In this document: positions 26,930 to 35,138 of the stretch, piece after piece
Layout of the letters: each line of letters begins with the position of its first letter
How positions within the stretch are numbered: the stretch's first letter is position 1
DNA from: Xanthobacteraceae bacterium
GTDB lineage: Bacteria; Pseudomonadota; Alphaproteobacteria; Rhizobiales; Xanthobacteraceae
Direction of reading: 5' to 3'
NCBI GenBank assembly: GCA_022844485.1
Contig: JALHLQ010000016.1
Coordinates: forward strand, 4,087-68,086
DNA length: 64,000 nucleotides
Translations under genes and position numbers: made by a program
The notes under the pieces: generated by a model
What the model was told of the DNA's origin: nothing
The model's input: only the letters and a program-made list of their open reading frames with translations
The model's database searches: none

Positions 26930-28195
26930 GTGTTTCGTGCCATTTTCGTGCCGCGAGCTGTCCTGTGCGGCGTGTTCTTGGCCGGCAGCCAGATGGCTCT
27001 GGCCGTCGAGCCACCGGGCGCGGCGCGCGCCGCTGCTGCCGGAGCGCATCCGGTTGCCACCGAGGCGAGGCTCGGGGGCGATTCGAACAAGACCCGTTTC
27101 ATTCTCGACCTTACGCGCGCCGTCGAGCTTGCCGCTTTCACCCTCGGCGACCCGTTCCGCGTGGTCGTGGACCTGCCGCAAGTGACGTTTCAGCTTCCGC
27201 CCAAGAGCGGTCAGGAAGCCCGTGGCCTGATCAAGGCATTCCGCTATGGCCTGGTGATGCAGGGCGGATCCCGGATCGTCATCGACACGACCGGTCCGGT
27301 ACGGATCGAACGCTCATTTGTTCTGGATGCAGCGGATGGCCAGCCGGCTCGTCTCGTGCTCGACCTTGTCGCCGTCGATCGAGAGACGTTCCAGCGGGCT
27401 CTTTCGCTTGACCCGGTGCCGCGACGCAATGGCGAATCCAGGAAGACCGACGTTCCGGCCATTGCCAAGGCCTCCGAGGATCCTCGGCCGCTGGTCGTCA
27501 TCGACCCAGGCCACGGCGGTCTCGACACCGGCACTGTGGCGCCGAGCGGAGAAACGGAAAAGGCGATTGTCTTCGACTTTGCCCAACTTCTCAGGGACAA
27601 GCTGGAAAAGACCGGGAAGTACCGTGTTGCGATGACGCGCACCGATGATCGCTTCGTACCCCTGGCGGAACGCGTTCGCTTTGCGCGATTGCGGCAGGCC
27701 TCGCTCTTTATTTCGATTCATGCGGATGCCATCGCGGCGCAGGATGACGATACCCGCGGGGCCACGATCTACACGTTGTCGGAAACGGCGACCGACGCCG
27801 AGGCGGCGCGGCTGGCCGAGGCCGAGAACCGCGCGGACGTGATCGCCGGCGTCGATTTGCGGGCGGAGCCGGGCGAGGTGGCCGATATTTTGATCGACCT
27901 TGCGCAACGGGAGACGAAGACCTTCTCGAACCACTTCGCCAAGACGCTCGCGTCGGAACTGCGGCACGCGGCGCGGCTTCACAAGCAGCCGCTCAAGTCG
28001 GCCGGGTTTCGGGTTCTGCGCGCCCCTGACGTTCCCTCGGTGCTGGTCGAACTCGGCTACGTTTCGAGCAGAGGGGACCTGAAGCTTCTCACCTCGGACG
28101 CTTGGCGTGGACGGGCAACCGAATCGATCGTGACGGCGGTCCATACTTTCTTTCGGACCCGTCTTGCCGGGGCCGAGTCGGCCCGCCCGGATTGA
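26930..28195 (+). CDS. N-acetylmuramoyl-L-alanine amidase (AMIN plus Amidase_3)
   Basis: Periplasmic amidase that cleaves the glycan-peptide bond during septum splitting. I chose GTG 26930 because a GGGGAGGA lies about ten bases upstream and the product then begins with a signal peptide (VFRAIFVPRAVLCGVFLAG); a longer frame from GTG 26810 has no such features. An AMIN domain (about residues 50-160, NKTRFILDLTRAVELAAF) targets the septum or wall, and an Amidase_3 domain follows with zinc-site motifs VVIDPGHGGLDTG, an Asp-rich loop, SLFISIHADAI and the catalytic Glu in VLVELGYVSS. The next gene encodes PBP1a, an rne-ami-ponA order common in the group. Confidence 0.92.
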   Translation: MFRAIFVPRAVLCGVFLAGSQMALAVEPPGAARAAAAGAHPVATEARLGGDSNKTRFILDLTRAVELAAFTLGDPFRVVVDLPQVTFQLPPKSGQEARGLIKAFRYGLVMQGGSRIVIDTTGPVRIERSFVLDAADGQPARLVLDLVAVDRETFQRALSLDPVPRRNGESRKTDVPAIAKASEDPRPLVVIDPGHGGLDTGTVAPSGETEKAIVFDFAQLLRDKLEKTGKYRVAMTRTDDRFVPLAERVRFARLRQASLFISIHADAIAAQDDDTRGATIYTLSETATDAEAARLAEAENRADVIAGVDLRAEPGEVADILIDLAQRETKTFSNHFAKTLASELRHAARLHKQPLKSAGFRVLRAPDVPSVLVELGYVSSRGDLKLLTSDAWRGRATESIVTAVHTFFRTRLAGAESARPD

Positions 28196-28365
28196 GCGCG
28201 TCATGGGCCTCAGTTTGACCACAAAACCGGCTGACGAGGGTGACCTTGCCGCCTCGCGGAACTTCGAACCGTGAACTTTCGGGGCCCGGATGCGTCAACT
28301 ATTATAATGTTGGAATTTGCTGCTAGCCGAGCCGCCTGAGTGAAGGTCCCTACGGAACCTCGACC

Positions 28366-30843
28366 ATGAAGCTGCTGATGCGTTTTTTTGGTTGGGCGTT
28401 TGCCGTGGGGACGGTGTTTTTTCTCGTCGGCATCGCCGCGGCGGCCGGCCTGTTCTGGCACTTCTCGAAAGACCTCCCGGACTACTCGCAGCTGCAGGAC
28501 TACGAACCGCCGGTGATGACGCGGGTGCATGCCTCGGACGGCTCCCTCATGGCGGAATACGCGAAGGAACGGCGGCTGTACCTGCCCATCCAGGCGATCC
28601 CGAAGAGGGTCTTGCAAGCCTTCATCGCCGCCGAGGACAAGAACTTCTACGAGCACGGGGGTCTCGATTTCACCGGCATCGCGCGCGCCGCCGTGACCTA
28701 TTTCCAGAACATGGGAACGAACCGCCGGCCGCAGGGCGCCTCCACGATCACGCAGCAGGTGGCCAAGAATTTCCTCCTCACCAACGAGGTGTCGTTCGAG
28801 CGCAAGATGAAGGAGGCCCTGCTCGCGCTCCGCATCGAGCGGACCTATTCGAAAGACAAGATCCTCGAGCTCTACGTCAACGAGATCTATCTCGGGCTCG
28901 GCGCCTATGGCGTCGCAGCGGCTTCGCTTCTGTATTTCGACAAGTCGGTGCACGAGTTGTCGGTGTCCGAGGCGGCCTATCTTGCGGCCTTGCCCAAGGC
29001 GCCGAACAATTACCATCCGTTCCGCCAGCGCGAGCGCGCGATCGAACGGCGCAATTACGTCATCGACCGCATGATCGAGGACGGCTACGTCACGGCGCAG
29101 CAAGGCGAGAAATTCAAGAAGGAGCCGCTCAGCGTCACCCCGCGCCCGACGGGCGCGCATATCTTTGCCGCGGAGTATTTCGCCGAAGAGGTCCGCCGCG
29201 AAATCTACGAACGCTACGGCGAAAAGAAGCTGTACGAGGGCGGGCTGTCGGTGCGCGCCACGCTCGATCCGAAAATGCAGGTCGTCGCGCGCAGGGTCCT
29301 GGCCGAGGGTCTCGTGAGGTTCGACGAGCAGCAAGGCTATCGCGGGGCGATTCAGAAGCTGGATATCTCCGGCGACTGGGGCGTCAAGCTCGCCGACGTG
29401 AAGACGCTTTCGGATGTGGCGCCGTGGCGGCTAGCGGTGGTTCTCGAAGTGAGTGACCAGTCTGCGCGAGTCGGCTTTCAGCCCGCGCGCGAACCCGGCG
29501 GCATCGTCAACAAGGAGCGGCAGGTCGGGATTGTGCCGCTCGAAGGCGTGCGATGGGCGGCATCGCGCCAGCAATCCGCGCGCCAAGGCCCGCGCGTGAG
29601 CCAGGTCCTGGCGCCCGGCGACGTCGTTTACGTCGAGCCGCTGAACAAGGACGCCAACACGTTCCGCCTTCGTCAGGTTCCGGAGGTCTCCGGCGCGATC
29701 GTCGCCATGGATCCCTGGACCGGCCGCGTGCTCGCGCTGGTCGGCGGATTCTCTTATGACCTGAGCCAGTTCAATCGCGCGACGCAGGCGCTGCGCCAAC
29801 CGGGCTCCTCGTTCAAGCCCTTCGTCTACGCGGCGGCCCTCGACAACGGCTACACGCCGTCGACCGTCGTGATGGATGCGCCGATTGAAATCGATCAAGG
29901 CGTCGGCGGCGGCATTTGGCGCCCGGAAAACTACTCCGGCAAGTTCTACGGGCCGCAGACGCTCCGGTTCGGCATTGAGCAATCCCGTAACGTAATGACG
30001 GTGCGGCTCGCGCAGGATGTCGGGATGCCTCTCATCGGCGAATACGCCAAACGGTTCGGCGTCTACGACGACTTGCCGCCTTATCTGTCTTTTGCGCTCG
30101 GCGCCGGCGAGACGACCGTGCTCCGCATGACCGCGGCCTATTCGATGTTTGCGAACGGCGGCAAGCGGATCAAGCCGACCTTGGTCGATCGCATCCAGGA
30201 CCGCTATGGCCACACCATTTTCCGCCACGATCAACGCGAGTGCCGCGGCTGCCAGGCGCAGCGCTGGCAGAATCAGCCGGAGCCGACGCTGGTGGATCGG
30301 CGTGAGCAGGTGCTCGATCCGATGACCGCCTACCAGATCACGTCGATGATGGAAGGTGTGGTTCAGCGCGGAACGGGGACACTCGTTCGCGAAGTCGGCA
30401 AGCCCATCGCCGGCAAGACCGGCACCACGAATGACGAGAAGGACGTTTGGTTCGTCGGCTTCTCGCCTGATCTCGCCGTGGGCGTTTACATCGGCTACGA
30501 CAAGCCGCGCCCGCTCGGGCGGGGCGCGACCGGCGGGCTGCTGGCAGCTCCGATCGTGAGGGATTTCATGAAGGTTGCGCTGGCCGACAAGCCCGCGGTG
30601 CCTTTCCGCGTGCCGCCCGGAATCAAGCTGATCCGCATCGACGCCAAGTCCGGAATGCGCGCCGGGGTAGGCGACGGCAAAGTGATTCTCGAGGCGTTCA
30701 AGCCGGGGACCGCGCCGCCGGATTCCTATTCCATCATCGGGTTTGGCGATCCGGACGCCCCGCCCCGGGGCGGTCTGTTCGGCGGGGCGATTTCGCCGGA
30801 CGCCGATCGCGCGATCCGCTCGGGAACCGGCGGTCTGTATTGA
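28366..30843 (+). CDS. mrcA: Penicillin-binding protein 1A (bifunctional glycosyltransferase/transpeptidase)
   Basis: An 825-residue class A PBP that polymerises and crosslinks peptidoglycan. One N-terminal membrane anchor (residues 7-30) is followed by the GT51 domain with catalytic Glu E90 in AAEDKNFYEHGGLDF and QGASTITQQVAKNF. An OB-like insertion spans about residues 330-430. The transpeptidase domain has SxxK in PGSSFKPF (about 482), the SRN-type motif (EQSRNVMTV) and KTGTTND. It follows the amidase gene by 170 bases, in an AT-rich spacer that may carry its own promoter. Confidence 0.95.
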   Translation: MKLLMRFFGWAFAVGTVFFLVGIAAAAGLFWHFSKDLPDYSQLQDYEPPVMTRVHASDGSLMAEYAKERRLYLPIQAIPKRVLQAFIAAEDKNFYEHGGLDFTGIARAAVTYFQNMGTNRRPQGASTITQQVAKNFLLTNEVSFERKMKEALLALRIERTYSKDKILELYVNEIYLGLGAYGVAAASLLYFDKSVHELSVSEAAYLAALPKAPNNYHPFRQRERAIERRNYVIDRMIEDGYVTAQQGEKFKKEPLSVTPRPTGAHIFAAEYFAEEVRREIYERYGEKKLYEGGLSVRATLDPKMQVVARRVLAEGLVRFDEQQGYRGAIQKLDISGDWGVKLADVKTLSDVAPWRLAVVLEVSDQSARVGFQPAREPGGIVNKERQVGIVPLEGVRWAASRQQSARQGPRVSQVLAPGDVVYVEPLNKDANTFRLRQVPEVSGAIVAMDPWTGRVLALVGGFSYDLSQFNRATQALRQPGSSFKPFVYAAALDNGYTPSTVVMDAPIEIDQGVGGGIWRPENYSGKFYGPQTLRFGIEQSRNVMTVRLAQDVGMPLIGEYAKRFGVYDDLPPYLSFALGAGETTVLRMTAAYSMFANGGKRIKPTLVDRIQDRYGHTIFRHDQRECRGCQAQRWQNQPEPTLVDRREQVLDPMTAYQITSMMEGVVQRGTGTLVREVGKPIAGKTGTTNDEKDVWFVGFSPDLAVGVYIGYDKPRPLGRGATGGLLAAPIVRDFMKVALADKPAVPFRVPPGIKLIRIDAKSGMRAGVGDGKVILEAFKPGTAPPDSYSIIGFGDPDAPPRGGLFGGAISPDADRAIRSGTGGLY

Positions 30844-30972
30844 TCCCGATCACAGAGGCGCCACTCGCGCCGCCATGGAGCACCGCGGTTTGAGGTGCGT
30901 CAACATCCGGCCGTATCGTGATGTTATTCTTGCATAGAGAATGATGCTGGACCCATTCTTCGGAGAGAAGCT

Positions 30973-31200
30973 ATGCACAGAGATCACTCACGCACCTTGT
31001 TGTCGGCGATGCTGGGGGCGGTCGCGACCGTTGCGGCGGCGCTGGTGATTATGGGAAGCGTGATGACGGTCGCGCCGCAGCGTGCCGACGCCTCGGCAGC
31101 GATCACGCAAAAAACCGGTTTGCCTTGCGCAAAGTGCCATACGCGCCCGCCCGCGCTGACGGAATATGGCCAGCAGTACAAGAGCGGTCAGGCGAAGTAG
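30973..31200 (+). CDS. Small exported CxxCH (single-heme cytochrome-like) protein
   Basis: A 75-residue protein with a GGAGAGAAG ribosome site just before the ATG. A long hydrophobic segment (LLSAMLGAVATVAAALVIMG) forms a signal peptide or anchor. A single CAKCH motif in GLPCAKCHTRPPALTEYG is the signature for covalent heme c attachment. No distal Met appears in the short remainder (TEYGQQYKSGQAK), so it would need another axial ligand. It belongs to a run of small lineage-specific genes after PBP1a. It could also be a metal-binding rather than heme protein. Moderate confidence that it is expressed. Confidence 0.65.
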   Translation: MHRDHSRTLLSAMLGAVATVAAALVIMGSVMTVAPQRADASAAITQKTGLPCAKCHTRPPALTEYGQQYKSGQAK

Positions 31201-31396
31201 CCGCGGCGGACCGGGCACTTCGGAGCACCCTTGGCCAGAAGGCAGCTGATCGTGCCGGAGGTGGATCATTTCAGCCGCAATGGCCGTTGATGTCGCGGCA
31301 GGGCGAGGCGTACGCGCAAGCGGCGTCGCCATACGTGGTTCGCGCGTTCTTCTCGATTCAACTGCCGCAGGCTTGCCGGCGCAGCAGGAGGGAGAG

Positions 31397-31621
31397 ATGA
31401 CATATCGCGTCTATAGCGGCCCACGCGGGTCGGAAACGATCCGGCCCATGGAAAAGGATCAGGCGCTGTACAAGGAGTTCAACCGCTTGGACGAGGCCCT
31501 GAATTGGGCTTTGCACCTGAGCAGGGGCGAACATGTTGCCTTGCTGATCGAAGGCGACGACGGGACGCGCCTGACCAAGCAGGAGATCGCGGCTGAGCTC
31601 GCCGGGCGGGTCTCCAGCTAG
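31397..31621 (+). CDS. Small conserved hypothetical protein
   Basis: A 74-residue soluble protein (MTYRVYSGPRGSETIRP...) with an AGGAGGGAGAG ribosome site immediately upstream of the ATG at 31397. The frame is open further upstream, but only this start has a ribosome site. It looks like a small alpha/beta protein, with RLDEALNWALHLS helical and VALLIEGDDGTRL strand-like. Similar short proteins occur in Bradyrhizobium-type genomes by recollection only. Function unknown. Confidence 0.7.
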   Translation: MTYRVYSGPRGSETIRPMEKDQALYKEFNRLDEALNWALHLSRGEHVALLIEGDDGTRLTKQEIAAELAGRVSS

Positions 31622-31673
31622 AGCATTGCCCGGCCAAGCGGCACGACGGCGCGCCCGCGATCCTGACCTGTGG

Positions 31674-31698
31674 GGAACTTTCGTCGTCTCGCCGAGTT
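31674..31698 (+). promoter_or_regulatory. Near-consensus sigma-EcfG-type promoter
   Basis: GGAAC at 31674-31678 and AGTT at 31695-31698 are 16 bases apart, one mismatch from GGAAC-N16-CGTT. It lies 25 bases before the DUF2171 gene, a good distance for a short leader. Weaker than the sites at 2148 and 33924. Confidence 0.4.
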
Positions 31699-31722
31699 GC
31701 TCCCTCCGCCAGGAGGCAGCAG

Positions 31723-31956
31723 ATGGCGATCAACGGCATCTCGGAGCATATGACTGTCGTCGCATCGGATGGTGTACCGATCGGCACGGTCGATGTGCTC
31801 GACGCAACCGATCGTATCCCGCTGGCAAGGGAAGGCCTTGCTTCCGGCAGCAAGGCGCATCGCATTCCGATTGAATGGGTGGAATACGTGGACACGGAAG
31901 TCCACCTCTCCAAGTCGAGCCGGGACGTTCTGAAGCACTGGGGGCAGGCGGCCTGA
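31723..31956 (+). CDS. DUF2171 domain protein
   Basis: A 77-residue soluble protein starting MAINGISEHMTVVASDG, with GTVDVLDATDRIPL and HRIPIEWVEYVDTEVHLSKS, matching the PRC-barrel-like DUF2171 pattern. An AGGAGG ribosome site precedes the ATG. These small proteins are abundant in Hyphomicrobiales and often stress-linked; a weak general-stress-type promoter lies just upstream. Function not established. Confidence 0.78.
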   Translation: MAINGISEHMTVVASDGVPIGTVDVLDATDRIPLAREGLASGSKAHRIPIEWVEYVDTEVHLSKSSRDVLKHWGQAA

Positions 31957-32079
31957 CCGCCATCGGCCTCGACGGCCCGGCCCAAATTGGGCGGCCGCGC
32001 CACGATTAGGTCATTCAAACGCCTGCTGAATCGGTCTCTATCCGCTTACGCTTCATCGCTGGAGTGGAAGGGGGCGAGA

Positions 32080-32826
32080 ATGACTGTGCTCCGCATCGGC
32101 GGAATTTCCGCCGCGATCGCGATCGTCTGTGTTGCTTCCGGATCGGCCATGGCGTGCCCGCAGCGTTGTATCAGCGTGGCGGCCGTCACCGACGTCGATA
32201 GGAACGATGCCGTTGAACTCTCTGCGGCCAAGCGGTCTCGCAGCACGCGCGACCGTGCCGCGCGGCTTGCCGAGCAGGCCTCCGAAGCCGAGCTAGCGGC
32301 GGAAGTTCGTCCGGCGCGGGTCAGCCGAAAGAAGAGAACGTCTCGTACCGCATACTCGCGTTCGCGGGGAAATGCGCGAGACGCGGAGGCAGTCGAGCAG
32401 GCAAGAACCGCTCAATCCTGGAAGCAACCGGAACCAGACATTTCGCTGTTCTTTCCGCAGACGGGCCTGCAACAAGCGCCACTCGCGGCGGCGACTGCGG
32501 CGGTGGCTCTTGCGCCGCCAACAGCCGCGGCCGCTCCGAAGGCAGCCGATCCGGTTTCTGGGCGTGCATTGCCGCATCAGAATTCCACCCTTGCATCGCC
32601 GGTCCAGGCGTCCGAGCAGGTTGGTGTCGAAGTGCCTCCTGCCGATGCCGCCGATGAGCAGCGCGAGGCTTCGGCCCATTCGGTCGGCATGCAAACGGCC
32701 ACGGACGAAGAATCCGTTGCAGCCGCTCAGACCCCGGCGGACTCGACCGCGCTGCGCAACCTGGTGCTCGCGCTCGGCGGCGTGGTCACCCTCGCATCGG
32801 CTTTGCGGTTCCTGGTCGGCATCTGA
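32080..32826 (+). CDS. Exported Ala-rich protein with a C-terminal hydrophobic helix
   Basis: I do not recognise this 248-residue protein. An N-terminal signal (MTVLRIGGISAAIAIVCVAS, cut near AMA-C) is followed by CPQRC, a basic region, and a long Ala/Pro-rich low-complexity stretch (about residues 120-215). The C-terminus is one hydrophobic helix (LVLALGGVVTLASALRFLVG) that could anchor it. It is likely an envelope protein of unknown function; low-complexity composition limits comparison. Confidence 0.6.
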   Translation: MTVLRIGGISAAIAIVCVASGSAMACPQRCISVAAVTDVDRNDAVELSAAKRSRSTRDRAARLAEQASEAELAAEVRPARVSRKKRTSRTAYSRSRGNARDAEAVEQARTAQSWKQPEPDISLFFPQTGLQQAPLAAATAAVALAPPTAAAAPKAADPVSGRALPHQNSTLASPVQASEQVGVEVPPADAADEQREASAHSVGMQTATDEESVAAAQTPADSTALRNLVLALGGVVTLASALRFLVGI

Positions 32827-32866
32827 TCCGTTTCGTGCTGGATTTGGACATGCTAGATGGGGATCG

Positions 32867-33562
32867 ATGATCCCCTACCGCACAGCATTGATCGTCGGAG
32901 CAGGAACCGGATTGAGCGCGTCGCTGGCCCGGCTTCTTCACCGGCGCGGGCTCGCGGTCGCACTGGCCGCGCGCAATCCCGCAAAACTCGCCTCGCTCGC
33001 AGCCGAAATTCAAGGCCGGGCCTATGCGTGCGACGCGACACAGCGCGAGCACGTGATGCAACTGTTCGAGGCGGCAGCCTCCGACGGCGGCGAGCCGGAC
33101 CTCGTCGTCTATAACGCGAGCTACCGCACGCGCGGACCCTTCGTGGAGCTTGATCCGGCGGATGTCGCGCGATCACTCGCGGTCTCCGCCTTCGGTGGAT
33201 TCCTCGTCGCGCAGGAAGCGGCACGGCGCATGGCGACGAAGCAGAACGGCGCGATCTTCTTCACCGGCGCATCCGCGAGCGTGAAGGGCTACGCCCAATC
33301 GGCGCCGTTCGCCATGGGCAAGTTTGCGCTCCGCGGACTGGCGCAGTCCCTGGCCCGGGAATTGTCACCGCAAGGTATCCATGTCGCGCATTTTGTCATC
33401 GACGGCGGCATTCGCAGCGAACGCCGGGCGCCGCCGCCGGACAAGCCCGATAGCCTGCTGGATCCCGACGCCATAGCTGCCACCTACCTCCATGTCCTGG
33501 AGCAGCCGCGCAACGCATGGACCTGGGAAGTCGAGCTCAGGCCATGGCTCGAACGATTCTAG
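32867..33562 (+). CDS. Atypical short-chain dehydrogenase/reductase
   Basis: A 231-residue Rossmann-fold protein. The cofactor loop is GAGTGLSASLA (residues 11-21), and the structural YNASY replaces the usual NNAG. The catalytic Ser is probably S136 in FTGASAS, but the YxxxK motif reads F148-A-M-G-K152: the catalytic tyrosine is phenylalanine. Related proteins with FxxxK seem to exist in this lineage, so it is likely a family trait rather than a mutation. It may bind NAD(P) without normal hydride chemistry, or use another residue. Start chosen at ATG 32867. Confidence 0.82.
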   Translation: MIPYRTALIVGAGTGLSASLARLLHRRGLAVALAARNPAKLASLAAEIQGRAYACDATQREHVMQLFEAAASDGGEPDLVVYNASYRTRGPFVELDPADVARSLAVSAFGGFLVAQEAARRMATKQNGAIFFTGASASVKGYAQSAPFAMGKFALRGLAQSLARELSPQGIHVAHFVIDGGIRSERRAPPPDKPDSLLDPDAIAATYLHVLEQPRNAWTWEVELRPWLERF

Positions 33563-33616
33563 AGCCTGATCCGATCGGATAGAATAGAACCGGACCAGAC
33601 TCGTCCCGCAAACAAA

Positions 33617-33637
33617 AAGCGCGCAAAACGCGCGCTT
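33617..33637 (-). terminator. Intrinsic terminator for the small membrane protein gene
   Basis: AAGCGCGC and GCGCGCTT form an 8-bp stem around a five-base loop. On the minus strand the stem is followed by TTTTTGTTTG, a proper U tract, 30 bases after the stop codon of the gene ending at 33667. Confidence 0.75.
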
Positions 33638-33666
33638 CTCGTGATGATTGATCTGCCGAACGCCGG

Positions 33667-33870
33667 TCAGCCTGCCGTGATGCGGCGCCACTCCGTCGTG
33701 ACCCACTCCTGCAACAGGCGCACGTTGCGCTCGACAACGCCCCAATTCACGATCGGGCGCTGCTCGGCCATTCCCTGGCCCGTCGTCGCGCGCGTCGACG
33801 ACGTATCATGAATATATGCGGCGCCGATCGTGAGCGCAGCGCCGACGATGACACCAAACAAGAATCGCAT
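33667..33870 (-). CDS. 67-residue membrane protein under a general-stress-type promoter
   Basis: From the ATG at 33870 (GGGAGA ribosome site) the protein has one N-terminal membrane helix (MRFLFGVIVGAALTIGAAYI) and a short hydrophilic tail containing NWGVVERNVRLLQEWV. No known domain. A perfect GGAAC-N16-CGTT promoter lies 30 bases upstream, and an intrinsic terminator follows, so it is a complete monocistronic unit. This strongly supports a real gene and suggests induction in the general stress response. Function unknown. Confidence 0.75.
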   Translation of the reverse strand: MRFLFGVIVGAALTIGAAYIHDTSSTRATTGQGMAEQRPIVNWGVVERNVRLLQEWVTTEWRRITAG

Positions 33871-33899
33871 TGTCCGTCTCCCCGATGCGTACATACCTC

Positions 33900-33924
33900 A
33901 ACGCTGTCATCCTGCACCAGTTCC
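33900..33924 (-). promoter_or_regulatory. Consensus sigma-EcfG-type promoter
   Basis: On the minus strand GGAAC (33924-33920) and CGTT (33903-33900) are separated by exactly 16 bases. The predicted transcript start is about 20-25 bases ahead of the ATG at 33870. A perfect match to the alphaproteobacterial general stress consensus. Confidence 0.75.
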
Positions 33925-34077
33925 GGGCGCGGCTGTGACGCAACCGTGTTCGCGGGGAGGCGGCGAGAGATGCGCTTGAATCGCAAAGGGGATTGCACAC
34001 AACCCCCGGACTTTTAGGTGGTATATTGCGCTGCGGTCGGTCATAATTGTTGCGGTGTTCTTGCGGGCGGGCACGCC

Positions 34078-35073
34078 ATGAATCTCGACAGTGTCGTAGG
34101 GTTTGATCTTACCGGTTCGATTGCGCTTCCCCTGTGGCTGGTGGGTGCAAGCGCGCTGCTGTTGATCGTGTTTCTTTTTCTGGCCTTCTTTCGCGCCGGT
34201 CCGGCGAGCACGCTCAGCACTGTACTCTGGATCGTTGCCGTTCCGTTCGGCGTCTGGGCGTCGTGGACCTTCATCGAGCGCTCGGCCGAACAGGACCGCG
34301 CAGCGGAGCGCCGCGCTCTCGAGACAAGGGCAATCGAGTTGACCGCGCGGGCGATCCTGCCCGGCTCGGCGCTCGCGTGCCTTGACGGCATCACGGATAC
34401 CACCGAAAGCGCCTGCGAAGCGTCGATCTTCGCAACTCCGGAAAGCGTCGCTGCCGCAGCCTCCTATGTGGGCGCCCGGCTCAGGCTTTACGCCGACAGC
34501 GTGGATTTCGCCAACCGCCGGGACGCGTCCTATGCGGACAGTGTTGCGGGACTGCGCCATTCGCTCGAGACCGACCGCTTCGGGATCGTGGCGCATGTTC
34601 TCGCCACGCGTGAAGGATGCACGGCGGATCGTTGCGAGGTGATGACGCTTCTGCGCGATCCGAACCGCGTGCGCGCGAATCTCAGCGGCCGAACGTTCGA
34701 GATCGTGATCGCTCGCCACGTCGCGAATTGGCCCGCGCGCCCCCGCGCCGCGGCGGCTCCGGCCAATGGGCCTTCGGCGCTGGCCGCCCCGAGCGCGAGC
34801 ACCTTGTCGTTTCCGTCCGCGGCCTCGATCCCGCCCGTCAGCATCATGACGGCCGAGCCTCCGTCGCCGGCACCGCAGGCCGCGCCGGCACAGCAATCTC
34901 CGGCACCATCGCCTGCTGCCGGCCCGCCGCGGCGTCCTCCAACTCCGCAAACGCAACAGCAACAGCCGCCGCAAGCCCAGACGCGCCCGGTCGCCGCCCA
35001 GACGGCGCCACCGCGGCCCGCGCCTCCAGTCCAGCTGGTGCCGCCGCCCCCGCCTCCTCCGCGCGCGCAATAG
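34078..35073 (+). CDS. Membrane protein with a long Pro/Ala/Gln-rich C-terminal tail
   Basis: I do not recognise this protein of 331 residues. Two membrane helices (about residues 15-37 and 45-65; LWLVGASALLLIVFLFLAFF, then TLSTVLWIVAVPFGVWASW) precede a globular region of about 150 residues with four Cys (ACLDG, ACEAS, GCTADRCEV), which may pair in the periplasm. The last 110 residues are Pro/Ala/Gln-rich and probably disordered. The ATG at 34078 is chosen because the first helix then lies close to the start. It precedes the carboxylase gene by 65 bases. Confidence 0.65.
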   Translation: MNLDSVVGFDLTGSIALPLWLVGASALLLIVFLFLAFFRAGPASTLSTVLWIVAVPFGVWASWTFIERSAEQDRAAERRALETRAIELTARAILPGSALACLDGITDTTESACEASIFATPESVAAAASYVGARLRLYADSVDFANRRDASYADSVAGLRHSLETDRFGIVAHVLATREGCTADRCEVMTLLRDPNRVRANLSGRTFEIVIARHVANWPARPRAAAAPANGPSALAAPSASTLSFPSAASIPPVSIMTAEPPSPAPQAAPAQQSPAPSPAAGPPRRPPTPQTQQQQPPQAQTRPVAAQTAPPRPAPPVQLVPPPPPPPRAQ

Positions 35074-35138
35074 GCGGCTGAAGAGTGGGGCAAAAGTCCT
35101 GTATTCCTCGGCGCCGGTGTTGGGGATAAGACAAATCG

